A stretch of 31,797 bases of DNA from Desulfurobacterium atlanticum (GCF_900188395.1 NZ_FZOB01000016.1:1-31797), one strand, 5' to 3'. Shown: positions 17,755 to 25,978, numbered from the stretch's first letter. Numbers and translations: made by a program. The notes: a model not told the origin generated them from the letters alone.

Positions 17755-20279
17755 TGAGGAAGACCTTAGCTATACTTCTATCAGTGGTTGCTATACCAAC
17801 AGTTTCTCATGCGAAGAAACTTGAGAAAAGCATGAAGAAGGACTGTCTGGTGTGTCACCAAAACTGGCTGTTAGAAGCTAAGGTAAGCTCTCCTAAGCTT
17901 CTTACTGATAAAAAGATTCTTGCTGGTGACACGATAATGTGTTTAACCTGTCATGATGGTTCTATGGCAGATGACAGGTTAACTTTCCTTAACTTTGATA
18001 AACATTCTCACCCGGTTGATGTGAAAGTTCCGGATAATATGGATATTCCTGATAAGTATCCTCTTAATGACGGGAAGCTATTCTGCGGTACCTGTCACAC
18101 GCCTCACTCTGAGGTTGGCAGTCAGGATAAACTTGACTACACGTTTATGAGATTTAAGAACACAGATTCTTCTATGTGTATAGATTGTCACAGGAACAAT
18201 ACAGGACATGGTAATCACCCTGTGCTTGAAGAAACAGCCGAGAAAATGTCTCCTGAGATTGTTGCAAAGATTAAAGAGCTTAACGGTAAAGTGGGAGAAA
18301 ATAACGAAGTTACATGTCAATCATGTCATGCTGCTCATAAAGGTCAGGGAGAACATGCTTTAATAGTCTCTAATAAAAACTCTCAACTTTGTGCAGTATG
18401 TCATATGGAAGAAGTTAATTCCCCTGAACATAAAAATCCTATGTCTCATCCGATAGCTGTTTCTGTTGAGGAAGCTGGTGTTAATCCTGAAAGAATAAAC
18501 TTAAAGCTTAACGGAAGCAATATTGAGTGTTATTCATGTCATAAAGTTCACCACTCTCAAGAGGAAAAGCTACTGGCAGAGCAGAAAAAGCAGCTTTGTG
18601 TGGCGTGTCACACTTCTGAAGCCACTGTGCTTCACAGCAAGCACGCCTTTGAAGATAAAGATGCCTGTCTTGAATGTCACACCGCACATAAAGCTGTTGG
18701 TCCTAACTTGTGGGGTAGAGAGCTTTCAGACAAAGCGGAAAGTTATGCTGTCTTTCTTGAGGCTGGAGAGAAAGATAGAATGTGTATCTCCTGTCACTAT
18801 CCTGGTGGTGAAGCGCCGGATATGGGAACAATTTCTCACCCGACAAATGTTAAAAGTAGCGTGAAATCGCTACCTCTTGATGATGGAAAGGTAGCATGTA
18901 TGTCATGTCATGATCCTCACAGATGGAGTGTTGTTGATAATCCTGTATCAAAAGCTGATGCGAGCTTCTTGAGAGTTCCAGAAAGAGAGCTTTGTGGAAG
19001 ATGTCACGCAGGTAAGCTTGAGTGTGCTCAAGGTGTTCATGCTAATATTAAAAATAGAAACGTTCTTGGGGAAACATCCGATAATGCAGGTGTTTGTGCT
19101 GCGTGTCACGTTCCGCACAGGGCTACAGGTAAGTATCTTAAAGGTGTTGAAGGTGCTGAAGGAAAAGATGCTGTTACAGCATTTTGTATGGCATGTCATG
19201 GAGAAGGTGGCGTAGCAAAAGCTAAAGTTATGTCAGGTAAGTTTGCTGATCACCCTGTTGATGTGATGACAGAAGATGGAAAGCTTGTAACATGTGCAAG
19301 TTGTCATAATCCTCATAATGCTAAGAAGTTTGCTCTTGCTGCACCTGTTAAAGGAGATTCTGCTTTATGCCTTGAGTGCCATAAAGGAAAGAGTGTGAAA
19401 GAGACAGCTCATTATCTTGTTGATAAAGATGAAACTATAATGGAGCATGGTCAGTGTTACGCATGTCATAAGCCTCACAATCCTGAAGGTCCTACACTCT
19501 GGAGCAGGGCTCTTGGAGAAGGTAAGACAGTTAATGAGAAACAGTGTACATCATGTCATGCAAAAGGTAAGATGGCAGCTGATTTAACAACAGGTAAAAT
19601 AACCCATCCACTTGGAGGAGATGTTGTTTCAAATGACCTTCCTGCAATCAACCAGCAAACAGGAACACCGGGAATGGGAGTTCTTGATTGCGGCAGCTGT
19701 CATGACCCTCACGGTGATGCAAAAGCTTCTCCGTTTCTCAGGCTTTCCAATAAAGGCAGTCAGTTGTGTATCTCCTGTCACAAAGAAGAAGTTGCTATTA
19801 AAGGTACAGGACACGATATTAATGGTCAGATGTGTGCTGCGTGCCACGTGCCTCACCAGGCTAAAAGTGCATTCTTGTGGAAGATGGAGCTTAAGAACTT
19901 TACATATCCAACTGGAGAACCTGTTGATAGAGCGTCAACATACTGCCTTACCTGTCACAATGAAAGCGGCATAGCTTCAGATGCAACAGTTAAGTATTAT
20001 TTCCATCCGTATAAAGACTTTGATCTTGTTGCTTCTGATAGACCTGGCAGAAAAGGTAAGTGGCCGCTTTACGCTGAAGATGGTTCAGAAGTTGAAAGAG
20101 GTGGTGCTATAGCCTGTGAAACATGTCACGATGCTCACATTCATGGAAAGACATACTTCTTAAGAAATAAGACAGTAGCTGGAAGTACATGTGTTGACTG
20201 TCACGGAGATGAGGCTGTGATAAGATATATGTGGTATCATACAGATAAGGTTCGTCAGCCTCATCCAAGCTACAAATAA
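17754..20279 (+). CDS. 24-heme c-type cytochrome made of repeated four-heme modules
   Basis: 841 residues with a signal peptide (cleavage near SHA, 18-20) and no other membrane helix or lipobox. I count 24 CX2CH motifs, with first cysteines at 31, 63, 111, 142, 188, 213, 259, 282, 305, 344, 382, 414, 448, 478, 514, 539, 568, 598, 646, 672, 694, 731, 788 and 813. Many read CxxCHxPH, the doubled-CXXCH signature. From heme 10 on a unit recurs every 120-134 residues (344, 478, 598, 731): a lone CxxCH, an HP pair, CxSCHxPH, LCxxCH, CxACHxPH and a hydrophobic LW or YL. The density (one heme per 35 residues) suits a long periplasmic or extracellular heme wire. The ATG overlaps the NHL stop by one base. 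Confidence 0.93.
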   Translation: MRKTLAILLSVVAIPTVSHAKKLEKSMKKDCLVCHQNWLLEAKVSSPKLLTDKKILAGDTIMCLTCHDGSMADDRLTFLNFDKHSHPVDVKVPDNMDIPDKYPLNDGKLFCGTCHTPHSEVGSQDKLDYTFMRFKNTDSSMCIDCHRNNTGHGNHPVLEETAEKMSPEIVAKIKELNGKVGENNEVTCQSCHAAHKGQGEHALIVSNKNSQLCAVCHMEEVNSPEHKNPMSHPIAVSVEEAGVNPERINLKLNGSNIECYSCHKVHHSQEEKLLAEQKKQLCVACHTSEATVLHSKHAFEDKDACLECHTAHKAVGPNLWGRELSDKAESYAVFLEAGEKDRMCISCHYPGGEAPDMGTISHPTNVKSSVKSLPLDDGKVACMSCHDPHRWSVVDNPVSKADASFLRVPERELCGRCHAGKLECAQGVHANIKNRNVLGETSDNAGVCAACHVPHRATGKYLKGVEGAEGKDAVTAFCMACHGEGGVAKAKVMSGKFADHPVDVMTEDGKLVTCASCHNPHNAKKFALAAPVKGDSALCLECHKGKSVKETAHYLVDKDETIMEHGQCYACHKPHNPEGPTLWSRALGEGKTVNEKQCTSCHAKGKMAADLTTGKITHPLGGDVVSNDLPAINQQTGTPGMGVLDCGSCHDPHGDAKASPFLRLSNKGSQLCISCHKEEVAIKGTGHDINGQMCAACHVPHQAKSAFLWKMELKNFTYPTGEPVDRASTYCLTCHNESGIASDATVKYYFHPYKDFDLVASDRPGRKGKWPLYAEDGSEVERGGAIACETCHDAHIHGKTYFLRNKTVAGSTCVDCHGDEAVIRYMWYHTDKVRQPHPSYK

Positions 20280-20302
20280 TTGGTAAGAGGAGGAAACCTC
20301 AG

Positions 20303-20464
20303 ATGGCAAAAGAGATGACAAGTAAAGAGTTTGAAAGATATGCATGGAAAAAGGCATGGATAGTTCTTGCAGCTACATTTATAATACTGTTTGGACCATG
20401 GATTATGGTGTGGGTTGTTAAGTTTATCCATTGGTATGCACAGTCTTTCTTTATGTGGCTTTAA
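20303..20464 (+). CDS. 53-residue single-span membrane protein of the cytochrome cluster
   Basis: Begins MAKEMTSKEF and contains one hydrophobic, tryptophan-rich helix (about 19-39) after a positively charged segment, so the N-terminus is likely cytosolic. The short tail FIHWYAQSFFMWL is aromatic. The start is supported by AGAGGAGGAAAC upstream and by its place 23 bases after the 24-heme gene. It has no cysteine; H43 could be a ligand. Small one-helix subunits are common in respiratory complexes, so an accessory subunit of the b/c complex is plausible. No family recognised. Confidence 0.7.
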   Translation: MAKEMTSKEFERYAWKKAWIVLAATFIILFGPWIMVWVVKFIHWYAQSFFMWL

Positions 20465-20490
20465 TAGTATTGGAAAATTGGAGGTGAAGG

Positions 20491-20667
20491 ATGGGACATA
20501 CTCACGATCCTGTAGTTGAAGAAAAGATGCAGAAGATTAAGTATTTTAAGGACTGGATTTCTGCTTTTCAGCTTTTAGTTGCTCTTTCTGCTTTGATTAT
20601 CACATGTATTTATTGTCTTGGTAATATATGGCATCTTTATATGATCTTTTTCGGTGGTGGACATTAA
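20491..20667 (+). CDS. 58-residue His-ended single-span membrane protein of the cytochrome cluster
   Basis: Starts MGHTHDPVVEEKMQKIKYFK and ends FFGGGH. One hydrophobic helix (about 23-45) contains two cysteines (C39, C42) in CIYC. Histidines lie at both ends (H3, H5, H49, H58). The ribosome binding site GGAGG is eight bases before the ATG. It follows the 53-residue gene by 26 bases, and the next gene, the solute-binding protein, begins seven bases after its stop. A small subunit or assembly factor of the cytochrome system is a reasonable guess; no family is recognised. Confidence 0.68.
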   Translation: MGHTHDPVVEEKMQKIKYFKDWISAFQLLVALSALIITCIYCLGNIWHLYMIFFGGGH

Positions 20668-20674
20668 AGGAATT

Positions 20675-22429
20675 ATGAGTTTTAACAGGGGTAAAAGGGT
20701 TCTTATAGGGATTCTTTTACCCCTTTCTCTTTTTTTCTGCTTTTCCTGTGAAGAGCCTGTTGAAACCTTTTCATCTGATAACACGATTCTTGGAAAAACT
20801 GTTAATCTTGAAAATGTAAAGTTTGAAAAAGGAATATACGGGGGAACTCTTTACGATTCAACATCTTCAGATCCGAAAACTTTTAATCCTGTTTTTGCCC
20901 ATGAAACATCTTCAACGGTAGCTGTTGCCGGTATTTTTGAAGGGTTGACAGATGTTGATATTAAAACGTTGAAGCCTGCCGGCAGGCTTGCTGTTTCCTG
21001 GGAGTTTAAGGACAACGGAACAACCTGGGTTTTTCATTTAAGAAAAGATGTTAGATGGTCTGACGGTAAACCATTTACAGCAGATGATGTTGTTTTTACC
21101 TATAATAAAATCTACTTCAACCCTGAATATCCAAACTCTGTTAAAGATATGTTTGAGATAGACGGAAAACTTCCGAAGATTAAGAAATTAGATACATACA
21201 CGGTTGAAATAAAACTTCCTCAGCCATTTGCTCCACTTTTATACTCTCTTTCGGCGGATATTTTCCCAGAGCATCTGTTAAGGGAAATTGTTGAGAGTGG
21301 AAAGTTTAAAACTTTCTGGACGGTGGCAACTTCACCTGAAAAACTTGTGGGAACAGGACCCTATAAACTTGTAAAGTATGTTAACGGTCAGTATCTTGTT
21401 TATGAAAAAAATCCTTTTTATTATGAAAGTGATGGTTACGGAAGCAAACTACCTTATGTTGAGAAAAAGGTTATTTATATAGTTCCTCAGAAAGATACTG
21501 CCCTTTTAAAGTTTAAAAATAAAGAGCTGGATTTCTATGGACTTTCAGGAGATGATTTTCCATCTTTAAAGAAAGGGGAGAAAAACGGTAACTACACAAT
21601 TTACAATCTTGGTCCTTCCTTAACTGCCGATTTTATCTGTTTTAATCAAAAAAGAGAAGTTCTTCCTGAGTGGAAGTTGAAACTGTTTTCAAATGCAACT
21701 TTTAGAAGGGCTATCTCTCATGCAGTTGATAGAAAGGGTATAGTTTTAACAGTTTATAACGGTCTTGGATTTCCTGTTTACTATCCTGTAACAAAAGCCA
21801 ATAAGCTTTACTATGACCCTGAAGCTCCAAAATTTCCGTATGATTTGGAAAAAGCAAAAGAGCTTCTTGAGTCTATAGGGCTTAAAGACAGAAATGGTGA
21901 TGGCTGGCTTGAAACGCCGGACGGTCATAAGGTTGAGTTTTCTCTTTTAACCAATTCAAATAATCCAAATAGAGTTCAGATAGGTTCAATTTTAAAATTT
22001 GATTTAAAGAGGCTTGGAATAGATGTTCATTTTCAGCCTCTTGATTTTAATAATCTTGTTGAGAAACTTCTTAATACCCACGATTTTGATGCTGTTATTA
22101 TCGGTCTGACAGGTTCCATAGATCCTAACGGCGGGAAGAATGTGTGGAAAAGTAGCGGGCAGCTTCATTTGTGGAATCCCAATCAGAAGAGACCTGCAAC
22201 GCAGTGGGAAGCTGAAATAGATAGGTTGTTTGATGAAGGAGTTAAAGAGCTTGATTTTAAAAAGAGAGTGGAAATTTACAAAAGAGCTTACCGTATAATT
22301 GCTAAAGAACAGCCTGTTATCTATATTGCTGCTCCTCTTGTATTTGAGGCTGTTAGAAATAGAGTGAAAAATTATTTTCCAACAATCTGGGGGACATACA
22401 AACCCACACGAATTTTTATAAAAGAGTGA
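20675..22429 (+). CDS. Peptide/nickel-type ABC solute-binding lipoprotein (SBP_bac_5), orphan
   Basis: 584 residues of the extracellular family 5 binding-protein fold: GGTLYDSTSSDPKTFNP near the mature N-terminus, WEFKDNGTTWVFHLRKDVRW, FTADDVVFTYNKI and VGTGPYKLVKY are the family's classic signatures. A hydrophobic signal ends in CFSC, an imperfect lipobox, so it is probably a lipoprotein. These proteins bind oligopeptides, nickel chelates or other small ligands; specificity cannot be read here. No permease or ATPase genes are near, which is unusual for a transporter component. The ATG at 20675 follows AAAGGA, with short spacing. It may be co-transcribed with the cytochromes. Its TGA stop forms part of the next promoter. 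Confidence 0.9.
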   Translation: MSFNRGKRVLIGILLPLSLFFCFSCEEPVETFSSDNTILGKTVNLENVKFEKGIYGGTLYDSTSSDPKTFNPVFAHETSSTVAVAGIFEGLTDVDIKTLKPAGRLAVSWEFKDNGTTWVFHLRKDVRWSDGKPFTADDVVFTYNKIYFNPEYPNSVKDMFEIDGKLPKIKKLDTYTVEIKLPQPFAPLLYSLSADIFPEHLLREIVESGKFKTFWTVATSPEKLVGTGPYKLVKYVNGQYLVYEKNPFYYESDGYGSKLPYVEKKVIYIVPQKDTALLKFKNKELDFYGLSGDDFPSLKKGEKNGNYTIYNLGPSLTADFICFNQKREVLPEWKLKLFSNATFRRAISHAVDRKGIVLTVYNGLGFPVYYPVTKANKLYYDPEAPKFPYDLEKAKELLESIGLKDRNGDGWLETPDGHKVEFSLLTNSNNPNRVQIGSILKFDLKRLGIDVHFQPLDFNNLVEKLLNTHDFDAVIIGLTGSIDPNGGKNVWKSSGQLHLWNPNQKRPATQWEAEIDRLFDEGVKELDFKKRVEIYKRAYRIIAKEQPVIYIAAPLVFEAVRNRVKNYFPTIWGTYKPTRIFIKE

Positions 22430-22435
22430 TATAAT
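22427..22435 (+). promoter_or_regulatory. Extended -10 promoter ahead of the Na+/H+ antiporter gene
   Basis: TGATATAAT is a perfect extended -10 (TGnTATAAT), overlapping the TGA stop of the binding-protein gene. There is no good -35, which extended -10 promoters can do without. The predicted start is about 35 bases before the antiporter ATG. Confidence 0.55.
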
Positions 22436-22476
22436 TTGTTCTGTATAGATTTTTCTCTTTTGAGAGGGAGGTTTTG

Positions 22477-23823
22477 ATGGTAGAAGAGATAGGTGTGCAC
22501 ATGCCATTGTGGCTTACAATTCCTTTTGCTGGAATTTTGCTTTCAATTGCGGTTTTACCTCTTGTGGCTCCCCATTTCTGGCATAAACACTTTGGAAAAG
22601 TATCCGCCTTCTGGGCACTTGCCTGCGGTATTCCTTTTGTGCTTCTTTATAAAGGGGCGGCGGTTCACAGTATTCTTCATACAATACTTGTTGAATATAT
22701 TCCGTTTCTTGTTCTTCTTGGAGCCCTTTACACAATTGCCGGTGGAATATACATAAAAGGTTCCTTTGTTGGAAGGCCTGTTTTTAATTCGGTGCTTCTT
22801 TTTATAGGGGCAATGCTTGCTTCTTTAATGGGAACTACAGGTGCTGCAATGCTTTTAATAAGACCTCTTATAAGAGCAAACAGATGGCGTCAGTATAAAA
22901 CTTTTACGGTTGTATTTTTTATTTTTCTTGTAGCAAATATCGGTGGTGCACTTACACCTCTTGGAGACCCACCACTGTTTTTAGGTTTCTTAAAAGGTGT
23001 TCCGTTTTTCTTTACTTTAAAGCTTATTCCTATATGGGCGACAGCTGTGGCTATAGTTTTAGGAATATTTTTTGCTGTTGATTCATACTTTTATGCAAAA
23101 GAGGATAAGACCAAGATACCAAATCCTGATGAGAAGTTTGAGATACTTGGTAAGATAAACTTTCTGTTTCTTTTTGGTGTTCTCGCTGCTGTTTTATTAA
23201 GCGGTATTGTTCATCTGCCTCAGATTAATGTTTTGGGAGTTCATCTTTACCTTCAGGATGTATTAAGGGATATAGCTTTGGTTGTTCTCGGTGTTTTATC
23301 CCTTCTTCTCACACCACCTGTTGTAAGGGAGAAAAATGAGTTTACGTGGTTTCCTATAAAGGAAGTGGCAATTCTCTTTATAGGTATATTTATTGCCATG
23401 ATTCCCTGTCTAAAGATTCTTGAAGCTGGCGAGCACGGTCCTGCTGGGAGCTTGATTCATATCCTTTCAGAGCCTTACCACTATTTCTGGACCACGGGAG
23501 TTCTTTCATCGTTCCTTGATAACGCTCCGACCTATTTAACATTTTTAATGACAGCTCTTGGTAAATTTTATCCCGGTGTTCCTGTTAAAGAGGCTGTTCA
23601 TAAGCTTATAGAAACCCATTCTCTATATCTTGAAGCTATCTCTGCAGGTGCTGTTTTCTTTGGGGCTGTTACTTATATAGGAAATGCTCCAAATTTTATG
23701 GTTGCTTCAATTGCGAGGGAGCAGGGTGTTGAGATGCCATCTTTCTTTGGATATATAATAAAGTATTCTATCCCTGTTCTTATTACGACGTTTGTTGTGC
23801 TTACTTTCCTTTTCTTTATGTAA
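22477..23823 (+). CDS. NhaD-type / CitMHS-like sodium:proton antiporter
   Basis: 448 residues, about 12 hydrophobic helices. The loops GDPPLFLGFLKGVPF, MGTTGAAMLLIRPLI and the later LDNAPTYLTFL and YIGNAPNFMVA are the paired signature hairpins of the ion transporter superfamily as found in NhaD-type antiporters. Function is inferred as Na+/H+ exchange at the inner membrane. The ATG at 22477 has GGGAGG a few bases upstream; a TTG one codon earlier is less likely. It has its own promoter and a strong terminator, so it is an independent unit, though it could be reached by read-through from the cytochrome cluster. A citrate-type carrier of the same fold remains possible. Confidence 0.85.
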   Translation: MVEEIGVHMPLWLTIPFAGILLSIAVLPLVAPHFWHKHFGKVSAFWALACGIPFVLLYKGAAVHSILHTILVEYIPFLVLLGALYTIAGGIYIKGSFVGRPVFNSVLLFIGAMLASLMGTTGAAMLLIRPLIRANRWRQYKTFTVVFFIFLVANIGGALTPLGDPPLFLGFLKGVPFFFTLKLIPIWATAVAIVLGIFFAVDSYFYAKEDKTKIPNPDEKFEILGKINFLFLFGVLAAVLLSGIVHLPQINVLGVHLYLQDVLRDIALVVLGVLSLLLTPPVVREKNEFTWFPIKEVAILFIGIFIAMIPCLKILEAGEHGPAGSLIHILSEPYHYFWTTGVLSSFLDNAPTYLTFLMTALGKFYPGVPVKEAVHKLIETHSLYLEAISAGAVFFGAVTYIGNAPNFMVASIAREQGVEMPSFFGYIIKYSIPVLITTFVVLTFLFFM

Positions 23824-23834
23824 GGAAATCGTCC

Positions 23835-23860
23835 AGCGGGGTTAATCAACCCCGCTTTTT
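23835..23860 (+). terminator. Intrinsic terminator of the antiporter gene
   Basis: AGCGGGGTT (23835-23843) pairs perfectly with AACCCCGCT (23848-23856) over loop AATC, followed by TTTT. The hairpin contains the stop codon of the convergent glycosyltransferase gene. The minus-strand side lacks a T-run, so it should act mainly on the plus strand. Confidence 0.85.
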
Positions 23861-24831
23861 ATCATCATTTCAAGGGTATGTTTAACAACATCTTTTGGAG
23901 AAATATCAAGACATTTTCTATCAAAGCATCTTACCTTTCCGTGAAGAGAACATGGATTACAGGGGAGGTCTTTTCTTATAACAATTCCTTCTTCAGGTAG
24001 AGGCGCGAATCCAAAACAGGGATGGGTTGCTCCGTAAATTACTGCAACTTTTGTTTTTACAGCTCTTGCCATGTGTGTGACTGAAGAGTCATTACATATA
24101 ACTGCTCTTGCGTGTTTTATAACGGCCATAGATTCTATGAGTGAAAGTTTTCCGCAGAGGTTAAATCTATCACTTCCAGCTATTTCCTGTCCCGCTTCTA
24201 TGTCTTCTTCTCCTCCTACTGTTATAACAGCGTAACCCAGTTTTTTGAAAGTGTCTCCGACTTTTTTAAATTTTTCCGGAGGATAAATTTTCCCTTCCCA
24301 TTTTCCGCCTGGAGCTATTACTATAAATTTCATAGGGGGAAGATACTTTGAGATAGTTTCTTCTACATTATCTGGAATTGGTATATAGGGTGTTGGATTT
24401 TTCTGTATTTTTATACCTGCTTTTCTTAAAGCTTCTGCGTAAAGTTCTGGAACATAGAGATTATATTTTCGTTTTAGAAATTTAAAAATAAGAATTTCTC
24501 TTCTTAAAAAGGAGCGTTTGTTGTAAGTAATTGTTTTAAAAGGAAGGAGTTTTGTCAAAAGTTTTGTTTTTGGTATTGCATGAAGGTCAAACACGAAATC
24601 ATATTTTTCCTTTTTTAAAGTTGCTGCTAATTCTTTTATCCCTCTGAAGGAGAGTTTCTTTTTATCAACTTCCATAACTTTATTTAATCTCGGGTCTTCT
24701 TTGAAAATGGTTGCGATACTTTTGTCGGTCAAAAGATCTACCTTGGTATCTTCTTTATTAAGATCGTTGAAAAGAGAGGAGGTTAATATTACATCTCCAA
24801 TAGCAGATAATCGGATAATGAGAATTCTCAT
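23842..24831 (-). CDS. Glycosyltransferase family 9 (ADP-heptose:LPS heptosyltransferase-like)
   Basis: 329 residues of GT-B fold. The N-terminal MRILIIRLSAIGDVILTS is the GT9 signature; the C-terminal domain has the nucleotide-sugar-binding APGGKWEGKIYP, the LCGKLSL turn and NDSSVTHMARA followed by VIYGATHP. A Cys-rich segment (CNPC, then RCFDRKC) near 295-312 is common in bacterial members. It should add a heptose or related sugar to lipid A-core, which implies an outer membrane with lipopolysaccharide. The gene stands alone on the minus strand and its stop codon lies inside the antiporter terminator. Exact sugar and acceptor unknown. Confidence 0.87.
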   Translation of the reverse strand: MRILIIRLSAIGDVILTSSLFNDLNKEDTKVDLLTDKSIATIFKEDPRLNKVMEVDKKKLSFRGIKELAATLKKEKYDFVFDLHAIPKTKLLTKLLPFKTITYNKRSFLRREILIFKFLKRKYNLYVPELYAEALRKAGIKIQKNPTPYIPIPDNVEETISKYLPPMKFIVIAPGGKWEGKIYPPEKFKKVGDTFKKLGYAVITVGGEEDIEAGQEIAGSDRFNLCGKLSLIESMAVIKHARAVICNDSSVTHMARAVKTKVAVIYGATHPCFGFAPLPEEGIVIRKDLPCNPCSLHGKVRCFDRKCLDISPKDVVKHTLEMMIKSGVD

Positions 24832-24872
24832 TTTTCACCTTCAATTTTATTTTTGAAATTAACTTATCATAA

Positions 24873-24890
24873 ATTGAACGGTGGTTCAAT
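24873..24890. promoter_or_regulatory. Perfect inverted repeat in the divergent GT9/DUF475 promoter region
   Basis: ATTGAAC GGTG GTTCAAT: perfect seven-base arms around a four-base centre. It lies 42 bases from the GT9 start and 63 from the DUF475 start, a good place for an operator controlling one or both. Each arm also contains a TTGAAC box that can act as a -35 on its own strand, so bound protein and polymerase would compete. No regulator family is suggested by the motif alone. Confidence 0.45.
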
Positions 24891-24953
24891 AGTGGTATGT
24901 CAATAGATTAAGATGTAAAATATCTTTTGATTTTCAAAGGTTAGGGGAGCTTT

Positions 24954-25967
24954 ATGAAAAAGGATTTAAGAAAGCTTTTAGTAGAGTTTTTTGTAATTCT
25001 TGGTATTAGCTGGATTGTAGAGTTTCTTTATATGGGTTTTAGGGGTGTTGCTGAAGGGACAATGCTTTCCTTTCTTGAAATATCTCTCTCTTTTGATAAT
25101 GCAGTTATGAATGCTCTTGTTCTTTCAACGATGACTCCAAAGTGGAGGAAGCGGTTTCTTACATGGGGGATGTTGATAGCTGTTTTTGGAATGAGATTTC
25201 TGTTTCCGGTTTTAATAGTTTCTTTAACTTCCAATATTTCTTTTAGAGATACTTTGAGTCTTGCCTTTGAACATCCGGATGTTTACGGTAAAGCACTTGA
25301 ACATTCAAGACCTTTAATTCTTGCTTTTGGTGGTTCTTTTCTTTTGATGGTTTTTATAGACTGGCTTTTTGATGCGGGAAAGGAGCTTCACTGGATTAAG
25401 ATTTTTGAAGAGAAAGCGTCTAAAATTGCAAAACTTGGAGAAGTAAAGCTTATAGTTGCTCTTTTTGTTATTTTTCTAATAGGGATCCTTAGAAATGATG
25501 AGGGTATAACGCTCTCTATGGTTTTAGGTGTTCTACTTTTTGAGATTGTACATTTTGTAAAAAATGCTGTAGAGTATTTTAAGGATAAAGATATCTTTTC
25601 AGGAGACAGCGGATGGGCAAGTTTCTTATATCTTGAACTTCTTGATGCCTCCTGTTCTCTTGATGGAACTGTTGGAGCGTTTGCCATTACGCAGAATCTC
25701 ATCATAATAACTGTGGGACTTTCTGTTGGAGCGTTTATACTTCGTTCTTTAACAGTCTATTTTGTAAATAGTGGAAAACTAAAAACTCTTCCATACCTTG
25801 AGCACGGTGCTCACTGGGGTATAGGAGGACTTGGGCTACTCATGCTGTTTGAGCTTTTCTTTGAAATACCAGAAGTTGTTATAAGTTCTTTAGCTTTGGT
25901 GTTTATTGTGAGTTCTTTTTATTCCTCTTTAAAGAGAGGGGAAAAGATTGTTGAAAAAATCGGATAG
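24954..25967 (+). CDS. DUF475 / TerC-like integral membrane protein
   Basis: 337 residues with about eight to nine hydrophobic helices. The acidic membrane motifs LEISLSFDNAVMNA (about 42-55) and LELLDASCSLDGTVGAF are the paired signature of DUF475, a branch of the TerC family; members are thought to handle metal ions such as manganese, but function is poorly known. The ATG has GGGGAG upstream. A single-gene unit is likely, divergent from the glycosyltransferase, with the chemoreceptor gene 42 bases downstream under its own promoter. Confidence 0.85.
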   Translation: MKKDLRKLLVEFFVILGISWIVEFLYMGFRGVAEGTMLSFLEISLSFDNAVMNALVLSTMTPKWRKRFLTWGMLIAVFGMRFLFPVLIVSLTSNISFRDTLSLAFEHPDVYGKALEHSRPLILAFGGSFLLMVFIDWLFDAGKELHWIKIFEEKASKIAKLGEVKLIVALFVIFLIGILRNDEGITLSMVLGVLLFEIVHFVKNAVEYFKDKDIFSGDSGWASFLYLELLDASCSLDGTVGAFAITQNLIIITVGLSVGAFILRSLTVYFVNSGKLKTLPYLEHGAHWGIGGLGLLMLFELFFEIPEVVISSLALVFIVSSFYSSLKRGEKIVEKIG

Positions 25968-25978
25968 ATACCGATAAT
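25951..25978 (+). promoter_or_regulatory. Promoter of the chemoreceptor gene
   Basis: TTGAAA (25951-25956), 16 bases, GATAAT (25973-25978), overlapping the end of the DUF475 gene. A short hairpin ATCGG-ATAGATA-CCGAT (25959-25975) occupies the spacer and may be a regulatory site or a weak terminator. Confidence 0.5.

Noticed and set aside
17754-20279. Many open frames of 70-120 codons on both strands inside the 24-heme gene
   Set aside because: They mirror the repeated Cys/His codon pattern of the cytochrome and have no start signals of their own.
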